From CAYXXZ01 sp050175615 (GTDB taxonomy: Bacteria > Pseudomonadota > Gammaproteobacteria > Pseudomonadales > Porticoccaceae): 8,002 nt of DNA. The number at the start of each line of letters is the position of its first letter. Within the stretch, counting starts at the first letter, position 1. Positions 1 to 6,994 of this stretch are shown here, in pieces. Below the pieces are notes generated by a model that was given only the letters and a program-made list of their open reading frames with translations, had not been told where the DNA came from and ran no database searches. The stretch is from positions 1-8,002 of the forward strand of contig JBFXIU010000154.1 in NCBI GenBank assembly GCA_050175615.1, in the 5' to 3' direction. A program made the translations under genes and the position numbers.

Positions 1-1691
1 ATGTTCGACCGATTTCCCCCACTCGGGGGCTGATCTATGATCGCAACGGTGTGCTATTGGCGGACAACAAAGCCGGTTTTACGCTTTCCATTGTTGTGGA
101 GCGCAGCAAGGATCTCAATCAGCTGTTGGTCGATTTGGATAGATTGCTCGATTTCAACGACGAGGAACTCAGTCGTTTTCATAAGCAAAAGTCCCGCCGC
201 AAACCCTATGAACCTGTGCCGCTGCGCATCAATCTCAGCGAATTGGAGCAAAGTGTTCTGGCTGTCAATGAGTTCCGTCTCGAAGGTGTTGAAATTACCG
301 CGCAGCTGGTCAGGTACTATCCCCATGCGGAACTGTTGTCCCATGTGCTCGGTTATGTCGGCCGTATTAATGACCGCGAGCTGCCGGAACTGGATCCGGT
401 GCGTTACAGCGGTACCTACGTCATTGGCAAGACCGGAATTGAAAAGTCTTACGAAGAACAGCTCCTCGGTGAAGTGGGTTACGAGCACGTAGAAACCAAC
501 GCTCGAGGACGCGTTATGCGCTTGCTGGAACGGATTGCTCCAGCGGTGGGCAAAGACTTGCATTTGTACATGGATATTCGCCTGCAGAAAGTCGCCTATG
601 ACGCCCTCGGTGAAGAGAAAGGGGCGATAGTGGCCATGGATGTACGTACCGGGGGGATTTTGGCCATGGTCAGTAAGCCGGGTTTTGACAGTAATCTGTT
701 CGTCACCGGAATCAGTAGCAAAGATTACAATGCGCTGCTGAACTCACCAGATAGACCCCTGTTCGACCGTGTCACCCAGGGGCAGTACCCACCCGGCTCC
801 ACCGTGAAACCTGTGTTTGGGCTTGCCGCCCTGGATTCCGGAGTGATGGAAACGACGTCAACCATTTTTGATCCCGGTTTTTTCCGGCTGCCCAACAGTA
901 CCCATAAATACCGCGATTGGAAAAAAGGAGGCCATGGCGGCAAGGTCGATCTGCATATGGCGATTGTCCAGTCCTGTGACACCTATTTTTATAACGCGGG
1001 GGTCAAAATGGGAATTGACGACCTCTATTTTTATGGCAGCAAGTTCGGTCTGGGAGAGAAAACAGGAATAGATCTGCCCTCAGAACAGTCTGGCCTGATG
1101 CCCTCGAGAGATTGGAAGCGTGGCGCCCGCGGTGTGTCCTGGTATCCCGGCGATACGGTAAATACCAGTATTGGCCAGGGCTTTATGCTGACCACGCCGT
1201 TGCAGCTTGCAGTGATGACGGGTCGCCTGGCGAGCCGGGGAGACAGGCTTGTCCCGCGAATGGTTCGCGATATCGGTGAAGATACCCACAGAGAAAAAGT
1301 ATCGTTGGGTCGTATCGAGGCGAAAGACGAGCACTGGGATTATGTGCTCAATGCCATGAAAGATGTGGTTCACGGTGAAAGGGGAACTGCCAAAATTGTC
1401 GCCAAGGGACTCGCCTACACCATGGCTGGAAAAACCGGCACCGCCCAGGTGGTCGGTATTCGTCAGGGGGAGACCTATAACGCCAGCCTTTTGGCGAAAA
1501 AGAACCGCGACCATGCCCTTTTTGTTGCCTTTGCCCCGGTTGAGGATCCTGAAATTGCTGTTGGCATTATTGTCGAAAACGGGGAGCACGGCAGCAGTAC
1601 GGCAGCCCCCATCGCTCGAGCCCTATTTGATAGCTATATGACGTTAAAACAACAGGATCTGGAGCAGGTGAGTCATGAGCCACAACGCTGA
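1..1691 (+). CDS. mrdA: Penicillin-binding protein 2 (peptidoglycan D,D-transpeptidase MrdA), 5'-partial
   Basis: Class B PBP that cross-links peptidoglycan during lateral wall growth as partner of RodA, anchored in the inner membrane and facing the periplasm. The reading frame is open from base 3 with no stop, so the gene starts upstream; the first complete codons read VRPISPTRGLIYDRNG, the conserved block that follows the N-terminal membrane anchor. About 55-60 residues including that anchor are probably missing. Of 562 visible residues, roughly 1-230 are the pedestal/dimerisation domain and the rest the transpeptidase domain. Catalytic motifs are all present: STVK (serine at visible residue 266, lysine 269), SCD as the SxN-type motif (324-326) and KTGT (477-480). 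The first ATG inside the window (base 51) is not the real start. The 3' end overlaps mrdB by 17 bp. Identification is firm from motifs and the RodA neighbour. Confidence 0.96.
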   Translation, partial: VRPISPTRGLIYDRNGVLLADNKAGFTLSIVVERSKDLNQLLVDLDRLLDFNDEELSRFHKQKSRRKPYEPVPLRINLSELEQSVLAVNEFRLEGVEITAQLVRYYPHAELLSHVLGYVGRINDRELPELDPVRYSGTYVIGKTGIEKSYEEQLLGEVGYEHVETNARGRVMRLLERIAPAVGKDLHLYMDIRLQKVAYDALGEEKGAIVAMDVRTGGILAMVSKPGFDSNLFVTGISSKDYNALLNSPDRPLFDRVTQGQYPPGSTVKPVFGLAALDSGVMETTSTIFDPGFFRLPNSTHKYRDWKKGGHGGKVDLHMAIVQSCDTYFYNAGVKMGIDDLYFYGSKFGLGEKTGIDLPSEQSGLMPSRDWKRGARGVSWYPGDTVNTSIGQGFMLTTPLQLAVMTGRLASRGDRLVPRMVRDIGEDTHREKVSLGRIEAKDEHWDYVLNAMKDVVHGERGTAKIVAKGLAYTMAGKTGTAQVVGIRQGETYNASLLAKKNRDHALFVAFAPVEDPEIAVGIIVENGEHGSSTAAPIARALFDSYMTLKQQDLEQVSHEPQR

Positions 1692-2814
1692 GTTCGTTCG
1701 CACCATCCGCCCGGAGGGTTCGGGCTTATACGGCTCCGGAGGCTGGCAGAAAATTCATGTGGATCTGCCTCTGTTGTTATTGCTGTGTGCGGCCTGCGCG
1801 GCGGGTCTCTTTATCCTCCAAAGTGCCAGTGGTGAAAACGGCTTTTATGTACAGAGACAGGCTGTTTTTATGGCTATGGGGCTGGTTGTGATGCTGGTGG
1901 CTGCGCAGTTTAGCCCCAGATTTTTGCAACGCTGGGCGTTTCTTCCCTACCTCTCCGGCATCCTGTTGCTGATCGCAGTAATTTTTGTGGGTATCGGTGC
2001 AAAAGGCGCCCAGCGCTGGCTTGATCTGGGAGTGATACGCTTTCAACCCTCCGAAATCCTCAAAATTGCCGGGCCGCTGATGATCGCCAGTTATCTGGGA
2101 AACCGTCATTTGCCTCCCGGTTTTCGCCATGTTGCTATTTCTGTGTTACTGCTCCTGGTTCCTGCGGTTTTGGTGGGAATTCAGCCCGACCTCGGCACTG
2201 CGTTACTGATTTTTGCCGCAGGGTTTTTTGTGGTTTTTCTCGCCGGTCTTAGAAAGCGCTACCTGTTCGGCGCCATATTGGCTGTAGTGGCGCTGGCGCC
2301 ACTATTTTGGTTTTTTCTTCTCCACGACTATCAAAAAACACGGATTCTCACTCTACTTGACCCCCAGGCCGACAAGCTCGGCGCCGGCTGGAATATTATT
2401 CAATCGACCACGGCGATTGGCTCCGGTGGTATTCATGGCAAGGGCTGGGCAAAAGGAACCCAGTCCCAGCTGGATTTTCTTCCAGAGAGCCATACGGATT
2501 TTATCATCGCGGTGCTTGCCGAGGATTTCGGGCTTGTGGGGGTTGTTTGTCTGTTGTCGCTTTACCTGCTAATCATTGCTCGCGGACTTATCATCAGCAT
2601 CAATGCCCAGAGCATGTTTGGTCGTCTGTTGGCGGGTAGTCTCACCCTCACATTTTTTGTTTATGTGTTTGTCAATATGGGTATGGTTTCTGGCATTCTG
2701 CCTGTGGTTGGCGTGCCATTGCCCTTTGTCAGTTATGGCGGGACGGCCGTTGTGACCTTGATGCTGGGATTTGGTATGCTGATGGCCATCAGTACCGAAA
2801 AAAAACGCAGTTGA
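1675..2814 (+). CDS. mrdB: Rod shape-determining protein RodA, SEDS peptidoglycan glycosyltransferase
   Basis: Integral inner-membrane glycosyltransferase that polymerises lipid II into glycan strands in the elongasome, working with PBP2. The 379-residue product has a cytoplasmic N-terminal tail of about 30 residues and then multiple hydrophobic segments (for example about 31-48, 62-79, 91-108, 152-169, 174-191, 197-216, then further ones after about 276), consistent with the ten-helix SEDS fold. Conserved blocks are GIQPDLGTAL (168-177), GAGWNIIQS (236-244), the long periplasmic loop ending FLPESHTDF (268-276) with the putative catalytic aspartate D275, and GVPLPFVSYGGT (346-357), which is diagnostic of the family. 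RodA rather than FtsW is chosen from the PBP2 neighbour and the FLPESHTDFI form. The ATG at 1675 has GGAG at 1661-1664 inside the end of mrdA, and the 17-bp overlap suggests coupled translation. Confidence 0.96.
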   Translation: MSHNAEFVRTIRPEGSGLYGSGGWQKIHVDLPLLLLLCAACAAGLFILQSASGENGFYVQRQAVFMAMGLVVMLVAAQFSPRFLQRWAFLPYLSGILLLIAVIFVGIGAKGAQRWLDLGVIRFQPSEILKIAGPLMIASYLGNRHLPPGFRHVAISVLLLLVPAVLVGIQPDLGTALLIFAAGFFVVFLAGLRKRYLFGAILAVVALAPLFWFFLLHDYQKTRILTLLDPQADKLGAGWNIIQSTTAIGSGGIHGKGWAKGTQSQLDFLPESHTDFIIAVLAEDFGLVGVVCLLSLYLLIIARGLIISINAQSMFGRLLAGSLTLTFFVYVFVNMGMVSGILPVVGVPLPFVSYGGTAVVTLMLGFGMLMAISTEKKRS

Positions 2815-2820
2815 GAAACT

Positions 2821-2826
2821 AAAGGA
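2821..2826 (+). promoter_or_regulatory. Ribosome binding site of mltB
   Basis: AAAGGA lies nine bases before the ATG at 2836, within the 21-bp gap after mrdB. It supports this ATG as the start and therefore the presence of a full signal peptide. Confidence 0.6.
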
Positions 2827-2835
2827 AAAGCGATT

Positions 2836-3834
2836 ATGCGCATACGGTTGTTCCTGTCGGCAGCTCTGGCTCTGAATGTTTTCAGTAGTATGACATTGGC
2901 CAGTGATAGTCGAACCTATCAGCAGCACCCGCAGGCGCTTGCTTTGGTGGATAAAATGGTCGCCGACCATGGTTTTGACCGGCAGGCGCTGCTTGCCCTC
3001 TTTGCCCAGGCAGAGCACAAACAGAGTATTATCGACGCCATGAACCGTCCGGCGGAAAAAGTGAAGCCCTGGAAGGATTACCGTCAGATTTTTATTCAGG
3101 AAAAACGTATCGATCTTGGTGCCGCCTTCTGGCGCAAACATAGCGACGCCCTTGATGCTGTTGAGAAAAAATACGGTGTAGATGCAGCCGTCATCGTTGC
3201 CATTATTGGCGTTGAAACCTATTACGGTCGCAACACGGGCAGCTATCGAGTTTTGGATGCGTTGTCGACTCTGGCCTTTGACTATCCCAAGAGGAGCCCT
3301 TTCTTTACCAAGGAGCTGGAAAATTTTCTTCTTCTCAGCCGAGAGCAGGCTCAGGATCCCCTCGCACTCAAGGGCTCTTATGCCGGCGCCATGGGCTACG
3401 GCCAATTTATGCCCAGCAGTTATCGAGCCTATGCGGTGGATTACGATGGCGATCAGATTGTTGATATCTGGAATAACCCCGAAGACGCCATCGCCAGCGT
3501 TGCCAACTACTTTGTTCGCCACGGCTGGAAAGACGGCCAGCCTGTGGTTGCTCGCGCAACTGCTGCTTCAGGCTATGAAAACCCAAGATTTAATGAGCTG
3601 GAACCGCCAACGCTGACGTTGCGGCAGCACAAAAACGCAGGTCTTTCCGTCATTGGCAACTACCCGAAGAATCTCAAGGCGATGCCCATGAAGCTGGAAG
3701 GGCAGAGCGGTGATGAATACTGGCTCGGATTTGATAATTTTTATACCATAACCAGGTACAATCACAGCCATCGTTATGCAATGGCTGTGTACCAGTTGAG
3801 TGAGTTGATACGTGAACGGGTAGGGCGTGATTAA
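2836..3834 (+). CDS. mltB: Lytic murein transglycosylase B (MltB/SltB1 family)
   Basis: Periplasmic enzyme that cleaves the MurNAc-GlcNAc bond of peptidoglycan with formation of 1,6-anhydro-MurNAc. The 332-residue product begins with a signal peptide (MRIRLFLSAALALNVF, likely cut near residues 22-24). The catalytic domain holds the glutamate E127 in IGVETYYG, the block GAMGYGQFMPSS (184-195) and an EF-hand-like acidic loop DYDGDQIVD (202-210), matching the calcium site known in E. coli Slt35. Length is slightly below the E. coli protein. No cysteine occurs in the signal region, so it looks secreted and soluble rather than an outer-membrane lipoprotein like E. coli MltB; this is an inference from the missing lipobox. 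It sits 21 bp after mrdB and its last 8 bp overlap rlpA, so it is probably co-expressed with the elongation enzymes. Confidence 0.94.
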   Translation: MRIRLFLSAALALNVFSSMTLASDSRTYQQHPQALALVDKMVADHGFDRQALLALFAQAEHKQSIIDAMNRPAEKVKPWKDYRQIFIQEKRIDLGAAFWRKHSDALDAVEKKYGVDAAVIVAIIGVETYYGRNTGSYRVLDALSTLAFDYPKRSPFFTKELENFLLLSREQAQDPLALKGSYAGAMGYGQFMPSSYRAYAVDYDGDQIVDIWNNPEDAIASVANYFVRHGWKDGQPVVARATAASGYENPRFNELEPPTLTLRQHKNAGLSVIGNYPKNLKAMPMKLEGQSGDEYWLGFDNFYTITRYNHSHRYAMAVYQLSELIRERVGRD

Positions 3835-4645
3835 TATCAAGCGTTTAATATTGGCAAACCTGTGCCTGCTTGTGGTGTCTTGCGGTGGCGGTGTCAAAGA
3901 CGGCGCACCTCGCAGGGATATAGACGCAAGCAATATTCCCGATGCGGTTCCCAGGTTTGAGCCTATCACCAAGGCGGGAAATAAAAGCCCTTATGTGGTG
4001 TTTGGAAAAAAATACTATGTGCTTCCCAGCTTTAAAAATTATCGCGGCAAGGGGCTGGCATCCTGGTACGGTACCAAATTCCACGGCCAGAAAACCTCCA
4101 ATGGTGAAACCTATAATATGTACGCCATGACCGCCGCCCACAAAACACTACCCATTCCCTGCTATGTGCAGGTCACCAACCTTGAAAATGGCCGTAAAGC
4201 CATTGTCCGTGTCAATGACCGCGGCCCTTTTCACGATGATCGGGTCATTGATCTCTCTTATGCGGCAGCGAAAAAACTCGGTGTCTACGGTGCTGGAACA
4301 GCGAGAGTTGAAGTGGTTGCCATTGACCCGGCGAATTTTCAGGGCAACTCGGTTGAATCCCCGCAGGTAGCTGGCAACGCTATAACGCCAGCAAACCCCA
4401 GTATTGGCTCAGGCCAGGCGTTTCTCCAGGTAGGCGCATTTTCAACGCCTGATGCCGCAGAAAGCTATCGCCTTCGCGCGGCCAGCCGCACGGGATACTC
4501 CGTCAATGTGCGTCAGGAATATGCCGGCGGGAAGCGGCTTTTTAAAGTGCTGGTCGGCCCTTTTGATACACAGAGCCGTCTTTTAGCCGCTAAGGATTCC
4601 CTGCAGCGGAAGGAAAATCTGCCGTCTTTTGTGGTCTATGATTAG
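3827..4645 (+). CDS. rlpA: Septal ring lytic transglycosylase / rare lipoprotein A RlpA (DPBB + SPOR)
   Basis: Outer-membrane lipoprotein that binds, and in Pseudomonas cleaves, glycan strands lacking stem peptides. The start is a GTG; an in-frame TAG at 3821-3823 sits just before it, and the next candidate (TTG at 3851) would destroy the signal peptide, so GTG is the only credible start. Signal peptide residues 1-18 end in the lipobox LVVSC with lipidated C19, and glycine at +2 fits outer-membrane sorting. A low-complexity linker is followed by the double-psi beta-barrel domain (about 76-166; GLASWYG, TSNGETYNM, VRVNDRGPF). E94 and D131 are 37 residues apart, the spacing of the catalytic pair reported for P. 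aeruginosa RlpA (E120/D157), so activity is likely. A linker (about 168-196) leads to a C-terminal SPOR domain (about 198-272). It overlaps mltB by 8 bp; the ribosome binding site is weak (GGG at 3818-3820), which suggests reinitiation. Confidence 0.95.
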   Translation: MINIKRLILANLCLLVVSCGGGVKDGAPRRDIDASNIPDAVPRFEPITKAGNKSPYVVFGKKYYVLPSFKNYRGKGLASWYGTKFHGQKTSNGETYNMYAMTAAHKTLPIPCYVQVTNLENGRKAIVRVNDRGPFHDDRVIDLSYAAAKKLGVYGAGTARVEVVAIDPANFQGNSVESPQVAGNAITPANPSIGSGQAFLQVGAFSTPDAAESYRLRAASRTGYSVNVRQEYAGGKRLFKVLVGPFDTQSRLLAAKDSLQRKENLPSFVVYD

Positions 4646-4684
4646 AGTCTGTTAAGGGCTTCAGGTTTTTTTAAAAACCGCTCA

Positions 4685-4693
4685 TGGTAGAAT
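4685..4693 (+). promoter_or_regulatory. Candidate extended -10 promoter for dacA-ybeD-lipB-lipA
   Basis: The sequence TGG-TAGAAT gives a TGn extension (4685-4687) and a -10 hexamer TAGAAT (4688-4693), one base from TATAAT, followed by a C/G-rich stretch. No good -35 is seen at 17 bp (GTTTTT at 4665-4670), which is tolerable for an extended -10 sigma-70 promoter. It lies in the only intergenic gap of the window and would start an mRNA near base 4700, with a leader of about 57 nt before the dacA ATG. Confidence 0.42.
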
Positions 4694-4743
4694 CCCCGCC
4701 ATTCATCCACCAAAAATTCCTATTTCAAATCCTTCAAGCTAAC

Positions 4744-4747
4744 AGGA
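4744..4747 (+). promoter_or_regulatory. Ribosome binding site of dacA
   Basis: AGGA lies nine bases upstream of the ATG at 4757 and supports that start, which gives a clean signal peptide. It falls within the right arm of the inverted repeat described for this gap. Confidence 0.55.
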
Positions 4748-4756
4748 CTCTATAGC

Positions 4757-5950
4757 ATGTTGAAAAAATTGACACAAACAGGCCTGGTCATTTTTCTTGC
4801 CGTCTGTGGATCTTTATCACAGGCGGAGCTGCTCATACCTGCGCCACCACAGATCGCTGCAGCCGGCTGGGTGCTGATGGATGCGAATACAGGGCAGGTT
4901 ATTGTCGAACACAATGCCCGCGAGCGCTTGCCTCCTGCGAGCCTGACCAAAATGATGACCAGCTATATCGTCTCTCAAGAGATTGAAAACGGCCGCATCA
5001 AGGAAGACGACGTCGCCAGGGTCAGTGAATATGCCTGGAAAACCGGAGGCTGGGCCAGCGGCAGTTCAGTAATGTCACTGCTGCCCAACTCCGAAGCGAA
5101 AGTTATCGACTTACTCCGCGGTGTAATCATTCAGTCTGGTAATGACGCCTCTATTGTTCTTGCCGAGCATCTCGCCGGATCCGAAGCCGCCTTCGCTGAT
5201 ATTATGAATCAGCAGGCGGAGATCATCGGTATGAAAGATACCCATTTTGAAAACGCCACCGGGCTGCCTGGCGAGAATCATTACACCACCGCCTATGATA
5301 TGGCGCTGATGGCGCAGGCGCTGATTCGCGATTTTCCTTCCCACTATGCGATCTATTCAGAAAAATATTTTGAATACGACAATCATCGCCAACCTAACCG
5401 CAATCGGCTGCTGTGGCGTGACAGTTCTGTCGACGGCGTTAAGACCGGCCACACCCAGGAAGCGGGGTACTGCCTCGTGGCGTCGGCTCTGCGGGACGAC
5501 ATGCGCCTGATTTCTGTAGTAATGGGCACTTCCAGTGAAGAAGTGCGCGCTCGCGAGTCACAGACGCTGCTGTCCTATGGTTTCCGTTATTACGAAACCG
5601 CGAAGTTGTTCAGTGCCGGTGAGGTGTTGGTGGAAAAAAGCCGGGTTTGGTACGGGGATAAGGATTATGTCAACCTGGTTGCCAATGAAGACATCTATGC
5701 CACAATTCCCCGCGGCTCACAGGAGGGGTTAAAAACGGAAGTCCAGGTGGAACCCGTGCTCAAGGCTCCTCTTGATAAAGGTCAGGAGCTGGGGCGTGCC
5801 AACGTGGTTTTTGATGGCAAGCAGCTGGCAGATATTCCTGTGGTGGTTGCAGATGCTGTTGCCGAGGCCGGATTTTTCAGCCGTCTTTGGGATGCCATTA
5901 TGTTGTTCTTCATGAGTCTCTTCGCCAGTGGTGGCGAGGCGGCACCATGA
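4757..5950 (+). CDS. dacA: D-alanyl-D-alanine carboxypeptidase (PBP5/6 family)
   Basis: Low-molecular-mass PBP that removes the terminal D-Ala from peptidoglycan pentapeptides in the periplasm, limiting cross-linking. The 397-residue product is close to E. coli PBP5 (403). The signal peptide ends SLSQA, with cleavage likely after A23; C17 is preceded by V, which does not fit a lipobox. Active-site motifs are SLTK (S62, K65), SGN (S127-N129) and KTG (K229-G231, in the context VDGVKTGHTQEAGYC). A beta-rich PBP5 C-terminal domain follows, and the last 26 residues (GFFSRLWDAIMLFFMSLF then a short tail) form the amphipathic helix that anchors these proteins to the outer face of the inner membrane. 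Its stop codon overlaps the ybeD start (ATGA). The same position in Pseudomonas is called dacC; dacA follows E. coli usage. Confidence 0.95.
   Translation: MLKKLTQTGLVIFLAVCGSLSQAELLIPAPPQIAAAGWVLMDANTGQVIVEHNARERLPPASLTKMMTSYIVSQEIENGRIKEDDVARVSEYAWKTGGWASGSSVMSLLPNSEAKVIDLLRGVIIQSGNDASIVLAEHLAGSEAAFADIMNQQAEIIGMKDTHFENATGLPGENHYTTAYDMALMAQALIRDFPSHYAIYSEKYFEYDNHRQPNRNRLLWRDSSVDGVKTGHTQEAGYCLVASALRDDMRLISVVMGTSSEEVRARESQTLLSYGFRYYETAKLFSAGEVLVEKSRVWYGDKDYVNLVANEDIYATIPRGSQEGLKTEVQVEPVLKAPLDKGQELGRANVVFDGKQLADIPVVVADAVAEAGFFSRLWDAIMLFFMSLFASGGEAAP
5936..5939 (+). promoter_or_regulatory. Ribosome binding site that decides the ybeD start
   Basis: GAGG at the end of dacA lies seven bases before the ATG at 5947. 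It favours this ATG over a longer frame opening with TTG at 5887 inside dacA. Confidence 0.6.
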
Positions 5951-6216
5951 CTGAAAAAAGCGCCCCCAAAATAGCGTTTCCCTGTATTTATCCCGTCAAG
6001 GTGATGGGCTACGCCTGTGACGAGTTTCATCAGCACGTAATCAGTGTTATGGAACAGCATGCGCCGGGGTTTGATCGCACGGAAATTGTTGTTCGCGATA
6101 GCCGCAATGGTAAGTTTCAGGCGGTTACTGTCAGCATTACCGCTACCGGTGAGAAACAATTGCAGGCTATCTTCGAAGATCTCAAAACCAGCGCCCATGT
6201 GCAGATGGTGTTGTGA
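5947..6216 (+). CDS. ybeD: YbeD family protein (DUF493), function unknown
   Basis: An 89-residue cytoplasmic protein of the DUF493/YbeD family; E. coli YbeD has 87 residues and a ferredoxin-like fold resembling ACT-type regulatory domains. Family marks are FPCIYPVKVMG (residues 11-21), the HAPGFD block in the middle, the beta strand AVTVSITAT and the C-terminal VQMVL, comparable to the end of the E. coli protein. There is no signal peptide or membrane segment. The start at 5947 overlaps the dacA stop as ATGA, and its own stop overlaps the lipB start as GTGA, so it is likely translated in step with both neighbours. The constant position before lipB suggests a link to lipoate metabolism, but this is context only and the role is not known. 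Confidence 0.92.
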   Translation: MTEKSAPKIAFPCIYPVKVMGYACDEFHQHVISVMEQHAPGFDRTEIVVRDSRNGKFQAVTVSITATGEKQLQAIFEDLKTSAHVQMVL

Positions 6217-6971
6217 CCCCGGCTGATAAAACCTGTCGCCCTCCTCGATTGCTGATGGTGCGCCATTTGGGGTGTCAGCCCTATGAGCCGGTTTACGCTG
6301 CGATGAAAGCTTTTACCGAAACCCGGTGCAATGAAACAGCCGATGAGTTTTGGTGGCTGGAGCACTACCCCGTATACACCCTGGGGCAGGCGGGGAAGCC
6401 CGAGCATTTGTTAGTGCCTGGCGATATCCCTGTCGTCCACGCCGATCGCGGTGGTCAGGTTACCTACCACGGTCCTGGACAGCTCATTGGCTATGCATTG
6501 ATTGATATCAAACGGCTGGGAATAGGGGTGCGCGACTTGGTCAGCGCACTGGAAAACATCATGATCACCTCGCTTTCACCCCTTGGCATCCTCGCTTATG
6601 CTCGAGCTGATGCTCCGGGAGTTTACGTAGCGAGCCGTGCGGGTCAGCATCTCAAAATCGGCTCCCTGGGAGTGCGCATTCGCCGCGGGTGTTCCTATCA
6701 CGGACTTGCCCTGAATGTCGATATGGATCTGGAACCTTTCCTCAGAATCAATCCCTGCGGATACCCTGGGCTGGAAATGACACAGGTTTATGACCTGATA
6801 ACCACCGAGGCGAAGCCGTCTCTGCAGCAGTTACAAGCGCAGATGATTGATACACTTGCGACTATCTTGGGCTATGGAGAAATACGGCATCAGCGACCTG
6901 ATCATGGGCTGCTACTTCCTCGCAGTGATGGCAATCAGCGCTCAGATGCCAGCAGCGTTCGACTCAGTTAA
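6213..6971 (+). CDS. lipB: Octanoyl-[acyl-carrier-protein]:protein N-octanoyltransferase LipB
   Basis: Cytoplasmic enzyme that moves an octanoyl group from acyl carrier protein to lysines of lipoyl domains (2-oxoacid dehydrogenases, GcvH), the first step of endogenous lipoate synthesis. Diagnostic blocks are DEFWWLEHYPVYTLGQAGKPEHLL, RGGQVTYHGPGQ, RADAPGVYV, GSLGVRIRRGCSYHGLALNVDMDL and RINPCGYPGLEM. The catalytic pair is K148 (HLKIGSLG) and C182 (INPCGY). The GTG start overlaps the ybeD stop as GTGA; an ATG at 6255 (residue 15) is an alternative that would still keep the whole domain, but has no visible ribosome binding site. At 252 residues it is longer than E. coli LipB (213), because of about 14 extra N-terminal residues and a polar tail of about 30 residues (about 223-252). 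It lies 23 bp before lipA. Confidence 0.96.
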   Translation: MTPADKTCRPPRLLMVRHLGCQPYEPVYAAMKAFTETRCNETADEFWWLEHYPVYTLGQAGKPEHLLVPGDIPVVHADRGGQVTYHGPGQLIGYALIDIKRLGIGVRDLVSALENIMITSLSPLGILAYARADAPGVYVASRAGQHLKIGSLGVRIRRGCSYHGLALNVDMDLEPFLRINPCGYPGLEMTQVYDLITTEAKPSLQQLQAQMIDTLATILGYGEIRHQRPDHGLLLPRSDGNQRSDASSVRLS

Positions 6972-6982
6972 CAGATTCGTTT

Positions 6983-6986
6983 AGGG
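6983..6986 (+). promoter_or_regulatory. Ribosome binding site of lipA
   Basis: AGGG lies eight bases before the ATG at 6995, in the 23-bp lipB-lipA gap, and supports that start. Confidence 0.5.
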
Positions 6987-6994
6987 TAACAATT

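Larger units (their letters stand above)
4644..4751 (+). repeat. Imperfect inverted repeat spanning the rlpA-dacA gap
   Basis: The left arm (4644-4661: AGAGT, CTGTTA, a 3-nt bulge, GCTT) is complementary to the right arm (4736-4751: AAGC, TAACAG, a 1-nt bulge, ACTCT), giving 15 base pairs in three blocks. The left arm begins inside the rlpA stop codon and the right arm contains the AGGA ribosome binding site of dacA (4744-4747). In a transcript read through from rlpA the structure could hide that site. The loop is long (about 74 nt) and the match may be chance, so confidence is modest. Confidence 0.35.

Noticed and set aside
972..980. SCD instead of SxN in PBP2 as a damaged active site
   Set aside because: Aspartate at the third position is usual in PBP2 proteins, and the other motifs are intact, so this is not a defect.
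2569..3522. Long antisense open frame (317 codons) opposite the end of mrdB and most of mltB
   Set aside because: It lies opposite two clearly coding genes, its translation is low-complexity H/T/Q/K-rich with no recognisable domain, and no promoter or ribosome binding site stands out. It is a shadow frame.
4664..4679. GGTTTTTTTAAAAACC as a rho-independent terminator after rlpA
   Set aside because: The possible stem is almost all A-T with a two-base loop and no G/C-rich stem before the T run, so it is not a convincing terminator.
4757..4826. DacA as a lipoprotein through C17 in its signal peptide
   Set aside because: The residue before the cysteine is valine, which does not fit the lipobox, and a normal cleavage site (SQA) follows. 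The C-terminal amphipathic anchor is the known attachment mode.
5887..5946. Upstream 20-codon extension of ybeD starting at TTG
   Set aside because: It lies inside the dacA anchor helix, lacks family similarity, and the ATG at 5947 has a well-placed GAGG and gives the usual family length.
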